From assembly GCF_900103985.1 (NCBI RefSeq), contig NZ_FNIE01000004.1, positions 372,001 to 436,000 of the forward strand: a stretch of 64,000 nt of DNA, written 5' to 3'. The DNA comes from Actinacidiphila guanduensis (GTDB lineage: Bacteria > Actinomycetota > Actinomycetes > Streptomycetales > Streptomycetaceae). The notes under the pieces were generated by a model. It was given only the letters and a program-made list of their open reading frames with translations. It was not told the DNA's origin and ran no database searches. Made by a program: the position numbers and the translations under genes. Positions 1 to 9,388 of this stretch are shown in pieces (positions within the stretch are counted from its first letter, which is position 1; each line of letters opens with the position of its first letter).

Positions 1-2299
1 CTACGCCGTCCTGCTGGAGGAGTCCACGCACCCGGACGTCCTGCGGGACGCGCTCGACCGTGACCGGCTCTTCGACCTGCTGTGGCGCGAGTCGGTGGGC
101 GACCCCCTGCGCTGGCACCTCGTTCCCGATGAGACGGCCCAGCTCTGGGCGGGCGACATCCCCCTCTTCTCCGCCACTCCGGCCGCCCCCGCCCTCACCG
201 GCCACGCGGGTCGCCACTGGCGCGAGTCCGGACTCGACCAGGCCCGGCGGCGCCTGGCCGCGATGGGCGAGCCGGACCTGCGCACGCAGGAGTGGATCAT
301 CCGCGCCAGCCTCGCCACCCGCAACGCCGACCGCCCGCTCCCCGCCCGGCCCGGGACGGACGCCCAGCCGGAGATGGACCCGGCACCGCTTCTTGCGCGC
401 CCCGCAGCCGAGTCGGCGCTCCTCCCGGCGCAGCCCGGCTCGGCACCGCACGTCGTACGACCCGAAACTGACGCGGCAGCGTCCCCCGCACAGCCCGGGA
501 CCGACCCCGTGCCACTTCCCCCCCGATCCGACGCCTCCCCGGCACCCTTCTCCGCGCAACTCGAAGCCGAGCCGGGACCGCTCCCCGCACAACCCGTTGC
601 CGCGGTGCACCGCCTGGCGGAAGGTCCGGCGAAGGGGGCTACGCGCGGAGAACCGTCCCGGCCGAAGTCCGCACCGGGGACCGCTGCCCGGACGCCCGGC
701 AGCGGGGGAAGCCCGCAACCCACCGCGGCAGCCGACGAAGTGCCGTACCCGGCGTCCGTCTCCAAGGCACACAGCGGCGAACCCGCTTCGGGAACCGCGG
801 CCCCGCGGCAGGGCGGTGACCCGCGACACAGCCCGGCCCGGCCCCCGCACACCCCGCCTGACGCGCCCTCCCCCGTCCGGCCCCGGCCCGCCGCATCCGG
901 CCGAGGGCGCCCGCCCACAGACGCAGTACCTGCCGCCGGCACGGTCACCGCGCCCGACCCCGCGCAACTCCTCGCCGCCGCAACCCGGCTGGCCGACGAC
1001 CTGCTCGTAAGCGCCCACCGCAACGGGCGGCGGATCAACTGGCTGGGGCTGGAGCGGGACGAGGACGGGCACCTGACGGTCGCCCCCCAGGGAGCGGGGC
1101 TCGGCGACGGGTACACCGGGACCGCGCTGTTCCTCGCCGAGACCGCCGCGCTGGCCGGCACCGAGCGGCACGCCGAAGCGGCACGCAGCGCGATCGCTCC
1201 CGTACCCGAACTGCTCGACCTGCTCGCCGAAGTCCCCGACCACCTCGACGTAGTGGGCAACGGTGCCTTCACCGGCCTCGGCGGCATCGCCTGGGCGCTC
1301 ACCCGCCTCGCCCATGTGCTGGACGACAAGGAGGTGGCCGGCTGGGCCGAGCAGGCCGTCGCGCTGGCCGCGGCGGTGCCGCCCGGCGGGGAGTGGAACG
1401 TCGCGAGCGGCGACGCGGGCTGCCTCGCGGCCATGGTCGCCCTCAACGAGGCGGGTTCGACACCCGTATGGACAGTGGCCGCAGCCTGCGCGGAGCGGCT
1501 CGCCGCAATGTTCGTACCCGGCGGGCGGGTTGCCGTAGAGCCGGGCGGTACGGCCGTACGCACGGCCGCCGTTGGGCACGAGGCAGCGCCCGTGGGCGAG
1601 TTCGCCACCCAGCCCGGCTCGCGCCGCACCGGCGCCCGCCCCGCACCGCCGGCAGCGGGCCACCGCACCGACGACGCCACTCCCCCACCGCACGCGGCCC
1701 ACACCTCACGTCCCGCCCCCCGCGGACCCGTTGAGCACGACCCCGCCTCCGGCCCCGTGCACCACCCATCCCCCGCCGCCTCCGGCGGGCTCCTCACCGG
1801 CGCCGCCGGGGCCGGCTGGGCGCTGCGCCGCTTCGCCGCCGCCGGTGGCGGCGAGGGCTACGAGGAATACGGCGTGCGGCTGCTCCGCGGGTGCCTCGCC
1901 GGCCTGCCCGGGAATGCCGCGCCGGCCGAACTCCTCGGCACCGCGCTGGCGTCGGGCAGCGGCGGGCACCCGGACCTCGACGCCCACCTGTCCCGTACCG
2001 GCCACGCGCTCGACAGCCCCGGGTCACTGCCCGACCACAGCCTGGGCCACGGCGAAGCGGCGGCCCTCGACCTGCTGTCGGCCGGACCCGACCGGTCCGG
2101 CCGGACAGCCGCGCGCGCCCGCCGGCTGCTGGTCGCGATCGGCCGGGACGGCCCACGGTGCGCCACCCCCGACGGGGTCGCCACCCCGGGGCTGCTCACC
2201 GGACTGGCCGGCGTGGGCCACCAGTTGCTGCGGCTCGCGGCCCCCGGCGCGGTCCCCTCCGTGCTGCGGCTCGGCCCGTCGGCCGGCGGTCGGCCCTGA
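1..2299 (+). CDS. Class II lanthipeptide synthetase (LanM), 3' part
   Basis: Open reading frame entering from the left edge (first full codon at base 2). The first ~60 residues resemble the end of a LanM (DUF4135) dehydratase domain. A Pro/Ala-rich low-complexity linker follows (about bases 330-960), then a LanC-like toroid from about base 1085, with GLGDGYTG, GNGAFTGLGGIAWAL and the LanM-type ending TPGLLTGLAGVGHQLL and VPSVL. LanM proteins dehydrate Ser/Thr of a precursor and then cyclise onto Cys at a Zn site bound by two Cys and one His. Here the usual CHG motif reads LGHGEA near base 2046, and no WCHG-like motif is visible before it, so both Cys ligands seem lost and only the His remains. 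A second low-complexity insert (about 1565-1785) interrupts the toroid. The likely substrate gene lies 130 bp downstream. Family call is firm; loss of cyclase activity is inference. Confidence 0.8.
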   Translation, partial: YAVLLEESTHPDVLRDALDRDRLFDLLWRESVGDPLRWHLVPDETAQLWAGDIPLFSATPAAPALTGHAGRHWRESGLDQARRRLAAMGEPDLRTQEWIIRASLATRNADRPLPARPGTDAQPEMDPAPLLARPAAESALLPAQPGSAPHVVRPETDAAASPAQPGTDPVPLPPRSDASPAPFSAQLEAEPGPLPAQPVAAVHRLAEGPAKGATRGEPSRPKSAPGTAARTPGSGGSPQPTAAADEVPYPASVSKAHSGEPASGTAAPRQGGDPRHSPARPPHTPPDAPSPVRPRPAASGRGRPPTDAVPAAGTVTAPDPAQLLAAATRLADDLLVSAHRNGRRINWLGLERDEDGHLTVAPQGAGLGDGYTGTALFLAETAALAGTERHAEAARSAIAPVPELLDLLAEVPDHLDVVGNGAFTGLGGIAWALTRLAHVLDDKEVAGWAEQAVALAAAVPPGGEWNVASGDAGCLAAMVALNEAGSTPVWTVAAACAERLAAMFVPGGRVAVEPGGTAVRTAAVGHEAAPVGEFATQPGSRRTGARPAPPAAGHRTDDATPPPHAAHTSRPAPRGPVEHDPASGPVHHPSPAASGGLLTGAAGAGWALRRFAAAGGGEGYEEYGVRLLRGCLAGLPGNAAPAELLGTALASGSGGHPDLDAHLSRTGHALDSPGSLPDHSLGHGEAAALDLLSAGPDRSGRTAARARRLLVAIGRDGPRCATPDGVATPGLLTGLAGVGHQLLRLAAPGAVPSVLRLGPSAGGRP

Positions 2300-2429
2300 A
2301 CCAGCAGCCGCTGGCCCCGCCGCCGGAGCGGCGGCCCCTGAACCCTCCCGGTACCACCCGCAAGGGCGGTCCGGTGCCCACCGGCACCCAACCGCCACGT
2401 CCGACACCCCACTTCACAGGAGGACGAGC

Positions 2430-2666
2430 ATGCACGAGCACGAGAGAGAGCTGCAGGGCGAGGACCTGGTCCGGCTCTGGAAGGACCCCGAGGCCCGCGC
2501 CGACGCGGACGTCCCGCACCCGGCGGGCGAGATCGACCCCGGTGCGGCCGCCCGCCGGGCCCGCCGCAACGCGGTGCTGCTGGGCATCGGCGGCCTCGCG
2601 GTGGGCGTCGTCGCGGCCGCGCTGACCTGCGACATCCAAACCGGTGGCACCATCAGCTTCATCTGA
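2430..2666 (+). CDS. Mersacidin-type lanthipeptide precursor candidate
   Basis: 78-residue protein starting at ATG with an excellent AGGAGG six bases upstream. The N-terminal half carries LVRLWKDPEAR and HPAGEI, matching the leader pattern (R-W-KDPE-R ... NPAG) of mersacidin/lichenicidin-type class II precursors. An Arg-rich stretch and a hydrophobic ~20-residue segment follow (about residues 46-66), then a short tail beginning TCDIQTGG. The tail has one Cys (residue 67) with Thr66, Thr71, Thr74 and Ser76 around it. Classical lantibiotics have several Cys and no membrane-like segment, so this is an unusual member. Position directly after the LanM gene supports the role. It could instead be a small membrane-anchored signalling or immunity peptide. 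Confidence 0.65.
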   Translation: MHEHERELQGEDLVRLWKDPEARADADVPHPAGEIDPGAAARRARRNAVLLGIGGLAVGVVAAALTCDIQTGGTISFI

Positions 2667-2732
2667 CCCACGGTCACCCGCGGTAGCGGTGGCCCTGTGG
2701 TTCGACCCGGATACCTCGGGTAGCCTCGCGCC

Positions 2733-5700
2733 ATGATCTTCTCCTCGCCGGTGGTCGTCGGGCGGCGCCAGGAGCTGGCGCTGCTCGACGGCGCCCTGGC
2801 CGGCGCCCGGAGCGGAGAGGGCCGCGCGGTCTTCCTCCTCGGCGAGGCGGGACTGGGCAAGTCCCGCCTCGCCGAGGAGTGCGCGCGGCGCGCCCAGGCC
2901 GCCGGTATGGCGGTGCTGCGCGGACGCGCGAGCGTCACCGGCGGCGCGGTGCCCTTCCGGCCGGTCGCCGAGGCGCTGCTGTCGCTGTTCCGGGCCGGCG
3001 GACCGGCGCAGGACGCCTCGCTCGCGCCCTACCGCTCGGCGCTGGCCGGCCTGGTGCCCGAGTGGCGCGACGGCGCCCCCGCGGGCCCGGCCCCCTCGAC
3101 GATCGAGATCGCAGAAGCGTTTCTGCGGGTACTGGCCGCGACCGCCCGCGGGCCCACGCCCGACCGCGTACCCGACTCGACGGCAAACCCCTCCGCCGGC
3201 TCGGCGCACAGCTCCGCGCCCGGCCCGGCGTCCGGTTCGACGCCCGGACCCGCGCCCCGCCCCGCGTCCGGCCCCATGTCCGGTTCGCCGTCCGACCCTT
3301 CCGCCGATTCGACGGACAGCGCCACTCCCGGCTCGACGCCTGGACTCATGCCCGGCCCTGCGTTCGCGGCCGCACCCGGCTCGACGCACAGCCCCGCGTC
3401 CGGCTGCCTGCTCGTCGTGGAGGATCTGCACGACGCCGACGCCGAGACGCTCGCCGTCATCGAGTACCTGGCCGACAACTGCGGGGCCCTGCCGGTGGTG
3501 CTGCTCGCCACCCTGCGCCCGGAGGACGGCCCGGCCGCCGACCTGGTCCGCTCGGCCGGGCGGCGCCGCTCGGCCGTGCTCGCCGAACTGCATCCGCTGG
3601 GCCGCGCCGAAGTGGGCGCCCTCGCTCACCACTGCCTGGGCGCCGAGCCCGGCCGGCTGCCCGAGAGTCTGGTCGACCGGCTGGCCCGGGTCAGCGACGG
3701 CAACCCGTTCGTCATCGAGGAACTGCTCAGTGGCATGGCCGCGGCGGGCTCGCTGCGCGGCTCGGACGAGAGCGGCTGGCAGACAGCCGAGGACGTCGGC
3801 GCTCAGAGCTCCGAGGACGCCCCAGGCGGACCAGTCCGCACAGACGCCGCAACCACCCCAGGCGCCGAAGCCTTCGGCGGCACCGGCCCCACCGGGGCCA
3901 CCCGGAACACCGCGGACACCGCCACCCCCGCGCTCGCCGGCCTCGAAGACCTCGGCACCCTCGAAGTGCCCCAGACGGTCGTGCACAGCGTGGCCCAGCG
4001 CGTGGACCGCCTCGGGCCCGGCGGCCGGGAAATGCTCATCGCCGCGGCCGTCCTCGGCCGCCGTTTCACCCTGCCGGTGCTGGCCCTGGTCACCGGCCTG
4101 GACGGCCCCGCGCTGCTGACCCATCTCAAGGCCGGTATCGCCGCCCGGCTGGTGGCGCCGAGCGGCCCGGACGCCGAGCGCTACGAGTTCCAGCACACGC
4201 TCACCGCCGAGGCGCTGCTCGCCGGGCTGCTCCCCTTCGAGCGCGCCGCCCTGGCCCGGCGGGCGGCCGACGCGATCGAGCGCGCCTACCCCGGGCTGCC
4301 CGGCGACTGGCGGCACCAGGTGGCGATGCTGCGGATCGCCGCGGGCCAGCCGATGGCGGCCGCCCTGCTCTTCGCGGAGGCGGGCCGCACCGCGCTCGCC
4401 TCCGGCGCGGTGGGCTCGGCGGTGAGCCTGCTGGAGCGCGCGCACGAGCTGACCGCGGGCTGCGACGCGGCCGACCCGGTCGAGGCCGCGGTCTGCACCG
4501 AGGTGCGGGAGAGCCTGGTGCACGCGCTCGCCGAGACCGGCCGGCTGGACCAGGCGGTCGCGCTCGCCGGCGACTTCCCGCTGAGCGGTCCCGGCGCGCT
4601 GGGCGACGCGCGGGCCGTCGACTTGCACGTGCACCTGGCGTGGGCGGCGGTCACCGCGGGCCGGCTCGGCGAGGCGGCGGCGCAGGCCGCGCAGGTGCGG
4701 GCGCTACTGGCCCGCTCCGGCGGCTCGGCCCCCGCCCCCGCGCTGGACATCGTGGCCGCCCACCTGGTGCTGGCCGGCGACTCCGGCGGCACCGCCGACC
4801 GCACCGCCGAGGCCGAGCGGCTGGCCCGGCGGGCGGCCGAGCACGCCGAGGAGGCGGGCCTGATCGAGGTGGCCTGCCAGTCCTGGCAGCTGCTGGCGCT
4901 GCTGGAGCGACGGCACGGCTTCGACCGGGCCGACGCCTGCCTGGAGCGCCTGCTCGCCCTGGCCACCCGCCACGACCTGCCGACCTGGCGGGTGGACGCC
5001 CTGATGCGCCTGGGGGCAAACGACGTCATGCGCACCGGCTCCTCCGCCCAACTGGAGCTGGCCCACCGGGCGGCGCTCGGCCTGGGCGCCCTCGCGCTCA
5101 TGCACACCACCGAGGCGTCGCTGGCGATCCAGGCCGTCTTCCGCGGGGAGTACGCGCAGGCGCGCGACCTGGCCGACCGCTGCGGGGAGGCGACCGCGCG
5201 GCTGGGCAGCGTGGAGACCCACCAGTTCGTGCTGGTCACGCGGGCGGCGATGGCCGCCCACCAGGGGCGGCGCCGGGAGATGGAGCGGGAGTTGGCGGAG
5301 TTCCGCCGCTGGGAGGGCGACCGCTCGCTGCACGTGCCGCTCGTGCACGGCAACTGCCAGGCGGTGTGCGCGCTACTGGAGGAGGACCGCGACCGGGCGC
5401 TGGCCGAGCTGGACCGGGCCTGGTCGTGGGAGGAGGAGAACCCGATCGTCTTCTACCTCAACGGCCGCTACGGGCTGCGGCCGCTGCTGCGGGCGCTCGC
5501 GGGCACCCTGGAGCCGGGCGAGCCGGCGGCGGTCGGCGCCGACCCGGCGGCGGGCCTGCGCTGGAACCGGCAGTTCGAGCGGCTGGCGCTGGCCGTGCGG
5601 GAGGGGCGGGCCGGGCGGCAGCGGGAGGCGGTGCGGGCCTTCGAGGAGGCGCAGGAGGCCGCCGAGCCGTTCGCCATGGCCCGCCACCTGGGGCTGCGGC

Positions 5701-6101
5701 TGGTGGCCGAGGCGGCGCTGGAGGACGGCTGGGGCGACCCGGTGGCGTGGCTGCGCACCGCCGAGGAGCACTTCCACACCGCGGGGGTCGCGCCGGTGGC
5801 GGGCGCCTGCCGGCGGCTGATCCGGCGGGCGGGGGCCCGTATCCCGCAGCGCCGGGCGGATTCGGCGGCGGTTCCGGCCGAGCTGCGGGGGCTGGGGCTG
5901 ACCGCGCGGGAGTACGAGGTCTTCCAGCTGATCGCCCACCGCTACGGCAACCAGGACATCGCCCGGCGGCTGCACATCTCGCCGCGCACGGTGGAGAAGC
6001 ACGTGGCGAGCCTGCTGGCGAAGACCGGCCACCCGGATCGCGCGGGGCTTTCCGAGCACGCCGCCGAGGCCGCCGCACGGCTCGCGACCAGTGATGACTG
6101 A
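2733..6101 (+). CDS. LAL-family LuxR transcriptional regulator with AAA ATPase domain
   Basis: 1122-residue large ATP-binding LuxR regulator. The N-terminal ATPase has Walker A GEAGLGKS (residues 37-44) and a Walker B-like LLVVEDLHDAD near residue 225. A long helical, TPR-like middle region follows. The C-terminus holds the LuxR HTH (about 1057-1115: LTAREYEVFQLIA ... SPRTVEKHVASLL). Two Pro/Ser/Ala/Gly-rich inserts are unusual: about 145-222, between Walker A and B, and about 350-410. The ATG start has no clear Shine-Dalgarno; a TAGCCT hexamer six bases upstream could be a -10 box giving a leaderless mRNA. LAL proteins often activate secondary-metabolite clusters. Being just downstream of the lanthipeptide genes makes it a plausible pathway regulator, which is inference. 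Confidence 0.88.
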   Translation: MIFSSPVVVGRRQELALLDGALAGARSGEGRAVFLLGEAGLGKSRLAEECARRAQAAGMAVLRGRASVTGGAVPFRPVAEALLSLFRAGGPAQDASLAPYRSALAGLVPEWRDGAPAGPAPSTIEIAEAFLRVLAATARGPTPDRVPDSTANPSAGSAHSSAPGPASGSTPGPAPRPASGPMSGSPSDPSADSTDSATPGSTPGLMPGPAFAAAPGSTHSPASGCLLVVEDLHDADAETLAVIEYLADNCGALPVVLLATLRPEDGPAADLVRSAGRRRSAVLAELHPLGRAEVGALAHHCLGAEPGRLPESLVDRLARVSDGNPFVIEELLSGMAAAGSLRGSDESGWQTAEDVGAQSSEDAPGGPVRTDAATTPGAEAFGGTGPTGATRNTADTATPALAGLEDLGTLEVPQTVVHSVAQRVDRLGPGGREMLIAAAVLGRRFTLPVLALVTGLDGPALLTHLKAGIAARLVAPSGPDAERYEFQHTLTAEALLAGLLPFERAALARRAADAIERAYPGLPGDWRHQVAMLRIAAGQPMAAALLFAEAGRTALASGAVGSAVSLLERAHELTAGCDAADPVEAAVCTEVRESLVHALAETGRLDQAVALAGDFPLSGPGALGDARAVDLHVHLAWAAVTAGRLGEAAAQAAQVRALLARSGGSAPAPALDIVAAHLVLAGDSGGTADRTAEAERLARRAAEHAEEAGLIEVACQSWQLLALLERRHGFDRADACLERLLALATRHDLPTWRVDALMRLGANDVMRTGSSAQLELAHRAALGLGALALMHTTEASLAIQAVFRGEYAQARDLADRCGEATARLGSVETHQFVLVTRAAMAAHQGRRREMERELAEFRRWEGDRSLHVPLVHGNCQAVCALLEEDRDRALAELDRAWSWEEENPIVFYLNGRYGLRPLLRALAGTLEPGEPAAVGADPAAGLRWNRQFERLALAVREGRAGRQREAVRAFEEAQEAAEPFAMARHLGLRLVAEAALEDGWGDPVAWLRTAEEHFHTAGVAPVAGACRRLIRRAGARIPQRRADSAAVPAELRGLGLTAREYEVFQLIAHRYGNQDIARRLHISPRTVEKHVASLLAKTGHPDRAGLSEHAAEAAARLATSDD

Positions 6102-6219
6102 CCGCAGTACCGCGATCGACATCGTTCGGAAATGCCGAATTCACCCAGGAATGGGTTTCACGGGATGTGATCGCGGCTAATCCGCAGATCACGGAGGCCC
6201 GTCGGGCCCTCCGACCCCC

Positions 6220-6233
6220 GAATCGGCCGATTC
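6220..6233. promoter_or_regulatory. Perfect 14-bp palindrome upstream of glycosyltransferase
   Basis: GAATCGGCCGATTC is a perfect dyad 30 bp before the glycosyltransferase start. The 160-bp gap also holds another short dyad, TTCGG-N5-CCGAA, at 6125-6139. These could be operator sites or part of a terminator for the LAL gene. No known regulator motif is recognised. Confidence 0.3.
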
Positions 6234-6263
6234 CGGCCAGAACCATGCGATGAGGTGCGCGTG

Positions 6264-7487
6264 ATGCGTGAAGTGCGTGTGCTTTCGGTCTACGAGGGCT
6301 TCTTCTCCGGCGGTGCCCGGATCCTGCACAGCGACGTGGTGCGCGGCCTGCACGGCCCCGCGCAGCGGCACAGTGTGCTCAGCCTGCGCGGCGAGGTGCA
6401 CCGGGAGGCCACCCGGCAGCGCATGGAGGACGACGCCTGCTACCGGGCGCTGACCGGCGCGGGGGTGCCGGTCAGCGCGCTGCGCGGCGCGGTGGCGGCG
6501 GTCCCGGACGGTCCCGGGGACCACCCGGCGGCCCCCGCCGGGGCCCACCCCGAGGTCCACACCGAGGCCGACCTCGCGGCGGCCACGCGGGCGGCCGCCG
6601 GGGCCGATGTCGTCCTGTCGCTCAAGGAGCAGCCCCTGTCGCTGCTCAACCACCCGCGGATGCCCTTCCGCCCGGTCGTGGTGTGCCTGCACCGCTCCGA
6701 TCCGCACAACCAGGGCGGGGCGCTGGAGGCGCTGCTCGCCGGGATCGCCTCGGGCCGGGTGCGGGCCTGCGTGTGCTGCGCGGAGTCCACCCGTGACGCC
6801 TACGCGGCCGCGGGCGTGCCGGCCGGGCTGCTGCACGTCATCCCCAACGGGGTGGACCTGGAGCGCTTCCGGCCCGACCCGCTGCGGCGGGCCCGGGTGC
6901 GTGCCGACCACGGCATCGCGCCCGACGCCCCGGTGGTCGTCTTCGCCGCGCGCTGGGACGCGATGAAGAACGTGCCGCTCTTCCTCGCCGCGGCCCTGCG
7001 CTTCCTGCGCGAGCAGCCCGCGGGCCGGGTGCTGATGTGCGGGGCGGGCATGACGGAGCACAACGACGGGCTCACCGCCGCCATCGCCGAGGTCTTCGCG
7101 GGCGAGCCGCAGCTCGCCCGGCGGATCGGCCTGCTCGGTGTGCGGCCGGACATGGAGGCGGTGTACGCGGCCGGCGACGTGGTGTCGCTCACCTCGTCCT
7201 GGGGCGAGGCGGCGCCGCTGTGCCTGATCGAGGGCATGATGTGCGGGGCGGTGCCGGTGACGACCGCGGTGGGCGACGCCGCCGCCCTGGTCGACGGGCG
7301 CGGCCTGGTGACGCCGCCGGACGCCGACGCGATAGCCGCGGCCTGGTCGACGGCGCTGGCCCGCCGTACGGACTTCGCCCCGGCGCTGGGGCTGGCCCGC
7401 GAGGTCTTCTCCCGCACCCGCATGATCGCCGCCTACGCGGACCTCATCACGCGCGTCCACGCGGAGTCGGCCCGGGCCGCGGCCTGA
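6264..7487 (+). CDS. Glycosyltransferase family 4 protein
   Basis: 407 residues from the preferred ATG at 6264, which has GAGG eight bases upstream; an in-frame GTG at 6255 is the alternative. Two Rossmann halves of a GT-B enzyme are visible. The N-terminal loop reads GFFSGGARI. A middle NGVDLERFRP sits near residue 195. The C-terminal donor-binding half has the retaining GT4 E-x7-E motif in WGEAAPLCLIEGM (about residue 314). Such enzymes transfer a sugar from a nucleotide sugar to a lipid, sugar or small-molecule acceptor. No signal peptide or membrane segment is seen, so it is probably cytosolic. It stands alone, so the acceptor cannot be guessed. Confidence 0.88.
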   Translation: MREVRVLSVYEGFFSGGARILHSDVVRGLHGPAQRHSVLSLRGEVHREATRQRMEDDACYRALTGAGVPVSALRGAVAAVPDGPGDHPAAPAGAHPEVHTEADLAAATRAAAGADVVLSLKEQPLSLLNHPRMPFRPVVVCLHRSDPHNQGGALEALLAGIASGRVRACVCCAESTRDAYAAAGVPAGLLHVIPNGVDLERFRPDPLRRARVRADHGIAPDAPVVVFAARWDAMKNVPLFLAAALRFLREQPAGRVLMCGAGMTEHNDGLTAAIAEVFAGEPQLARRIGLLGVRPDMEAVYAAGDVVSLTSSWGEAAPLCLIEGMMCGAVPVTTAVGDAAALVDGRGLVTPPDADAIAAAWSTALARRTDFAPALGLAREVFSRTRMIAAYADLITRVHAESARAAA

Positions 7488-7843
7488 CCGCCGGCTCGCC
7501 CCGGACCCCGGCACGCGGCGGCACAGCGGCAGTCCTCCGCGCCCCGGCCCCGCAGGACGTGTACGGCGAGTTCGCCGTCCACGTTCCGGCGGGGCCGTCG
7601 CCGTGCGAGCCGTCGCCTGCCGGCGGTTCCCGGCGCCGGCAGCCGTGCGGGGCGGCCGTTGCCCCGGCCGTGGGGAGGCGGGGGCTGACGCGCCGGTTCC
7701 GATACCGTCCGCCCGTTCCACGGTCAGGGCGCGTAAGGAAGTCGATAAACTGGCCGCGGTGAGCCGGGAAGTCTGGTCGGCACAGGGGCGGGCTGTCGCA
7801 GCAGGGCGACCGTCCCCCTTCGGTGACGGCCGGGAGTCGGTTC
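7488..7843. other. Intergenic gap, no gene recognised
   Basis: This 356-bp gap separates two same-strand genes. Open frames cross it, but their translations are Arg/Pro/Gly-rich and look non-coding. No strong terminator or known operator was seen. It should contain the antiporter promoter. Confidence 0.4.
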
Positions 7844-9388
7844 ATGCGCGCGGTGGGAACGGTCCTCTTCCTCGTGGTGGTCGCCACCGCGGTCGCCGCC
7901 TCCGCCCGCCGGCTGCGCGTACCGGCGCCCTCGCTGCTCGTCCTCGTCGGCCTCACCGTCGCCCTCGTCCCCGGCACCCCCGAACTGCACGTCCCGCCGC
8001 AGGCCATCGCCCTGGTCGTGCTGCCCCCGCTGCTCTACGCCTCCGCCGAGGAGATGTCGCCGCGCGACCTGCGCCTGGTCTGGCGCCCGGTGACGGTGCT
8101 CGCCTTCGGCCTCGTGCTCGCCTCGGCGGCGGCCGCGGCGGCCGTCGCGGCCGCCCTGACCCCGCTGCCGGGGCCGATGGCCTTCGTGCTGGGCGCCGTG
8201 CTCGCCAGCACCGACCCCGTTGCGGTGACCGCGCTCGGCCGACGGCTGTCGCTGCCCGGCCGGGTCCAGGCGCTGGTGCAGGCCGAGAGCCTGTTCAACG
8301 ACGCGACCTCCCTGGTGCTCTTCAAGGTCGCCGTCGGCGTCGCGGTCGCCGCCTCCGCCGTGCACTGGCCCGCCGCCGGCGGCCAGTTCCTCCTGCTCGC
8401 GGGCGGCGGCACCGCGGTGGGCGCGGCCGTCGCCGGGCTGGTCGCCCTCGTGCGTCGCCGTACCGAGGACCCGGTCCTGGAGGCCGTGACCGCGCTGGTC
8501 ACCCCGTACGCCGCCTACGTGCTCGGCGAGTCGGCGCACACCTCGGGCGTGACCGCGGTCGTCGTGGCCGGCGTGCTGCTCGGCCGCTCCGCGCACCGGC
8601 TGACCGACGCGCGCATCCGGCTCCAGGTGCACGCGGTGTACGCGGTGGTGGTGTTCGTGCTGGAGAGCGTCGTCTTCGGCATCGTCGGCCTCGAACTGCC
8701 TGCGCTCGTCCGGGATCTGCCGGCCGGCACCAGCGGCTGGCCGGCGCAGGCGCTGCTGCTCGCGGTGGTGCTGGTCGGCACCCGGGTGCTGTGGGTGCTG
8801 CCGCTGTCCGCGGTCGTCCGCCCCGCCCGCGGTCAGCCGTCGTGGCGGACGGCGGCCGTGGTGAGCTGGGCCGGCACCCGCGGGGTCATGCCGCTGGCCG
8901 CCGCCCTGTCCATCCCGCTGACCGCCGACGACGGCAGCGCGCTGCCCGGGCGCGCGCTGGTGCTGGTGCTCACCACCGCCGTCGTCGTCCTGACCCTGGT
9001 CGTGCAGGGCCTGACGCTGGCGCCGGTGGTGCGCCGCTCCGGGCTCGCGCTGGAGCCGGAGCACACCGCGCAGGAGGAGTCGGCCGCGCGGGACGCGCTC
9101 ACCAGGGCCGCGCTCGGCCACCTCGACCGGCTCTCCGGTCTTGAGGCGCTGCCCGAGGCGGTGCTCGCCCGCACCCAACGCGGCCTGGCCGCCCGCCTGG
9201 AGCGCGACAGCGACGACCCGGCCGCCGCCGCCCTGGAGGCCGCCTACCGCGACCTGCGCCGCGATCTGATCGCCGTGCAGGGCGCCGAGTTGCGCCGGAT
9301 GTACGAGGGCCACGAGATCAGCGACACCACCAGGCGCCGCCTCCAGCACGACCTGGACCGCGAGGAGGCCGCGCTCGGCGACCGCTGA
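7844..9388 (+). CDS. Na+/H+ antiporter, CPA1 family
   Basis: 514-residue polytopic membrane protein. The hallmark CPA1 segments are present: ASTDPVAVTALGRRL and QAESLFNDATSLVLF, the latter with the ND pair typical of cation exchange. About twelve hydrophobic segments precede a charged cytoplasmic C-terminal tail (last ~100 residues). It exchanges Na+ (or K+) for H+ across the plasma membrane for pH and salt balance. ATG 7844 is preferred over GTG 7823 because GGGAG lies seven bases upstream of it. The stop codon abuts the stop of the convergent DUF1275 gene with no spacer. Confidence 0.9.
   Translation: MRAVGTVLFLVVVATAVAASARRLRVPAPSLLVLVGLTVALVPGTPELHVPPQAIALVVLPPLLYASAEEMSPRDLRLVWRPVTVLAFGLVLASAAAAAAVAAALTPLPGPMAFVLGAVLASTDPVAVTALGRRLSLPGRVQALVQAESLFNDATSLVLFKVAVGVAVAASAVHWPAAGGQFLLLAGGGTAVGAAVAGLVALVRRRTEDPVLEAVTALVTPYAAYVLGESAHTSGVTAVVVAGVLLGRSAHRLTDARIRLQVHAVYAVVVFVLESVVFGIVGLELPALVRDLPAGTSGWPAQALLLAVVLVGTRVLWVLPLSAVVRPARGQPSWRTAAVVSWAGTRGVMPLAAALSIPLTADDGSALPGRALVLVLTTAVVVLTLVVQGLTLAPVVRRSGLALEPEHTAQEESAARDALTRAALGHLDRLSGLEALPEAVLARTQRGLAARLERDSDDPAAAALEAAYRDLRRDLIAVQGAELRRMYEGHEISDTTRRRLQHDLDREEAALGDR

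Noticed and set aside
2196..4634. Long minus frame opposite the LAL regulator
   Set aside because: Gly/Arg/Ala-rich antisense shadow without domains.
7603..9144. Long + frame overlapping the antiporter gene
   Set aside because: Arg/Gly-rich translation with no family motifs; a shadow of the antiporter in another frame.
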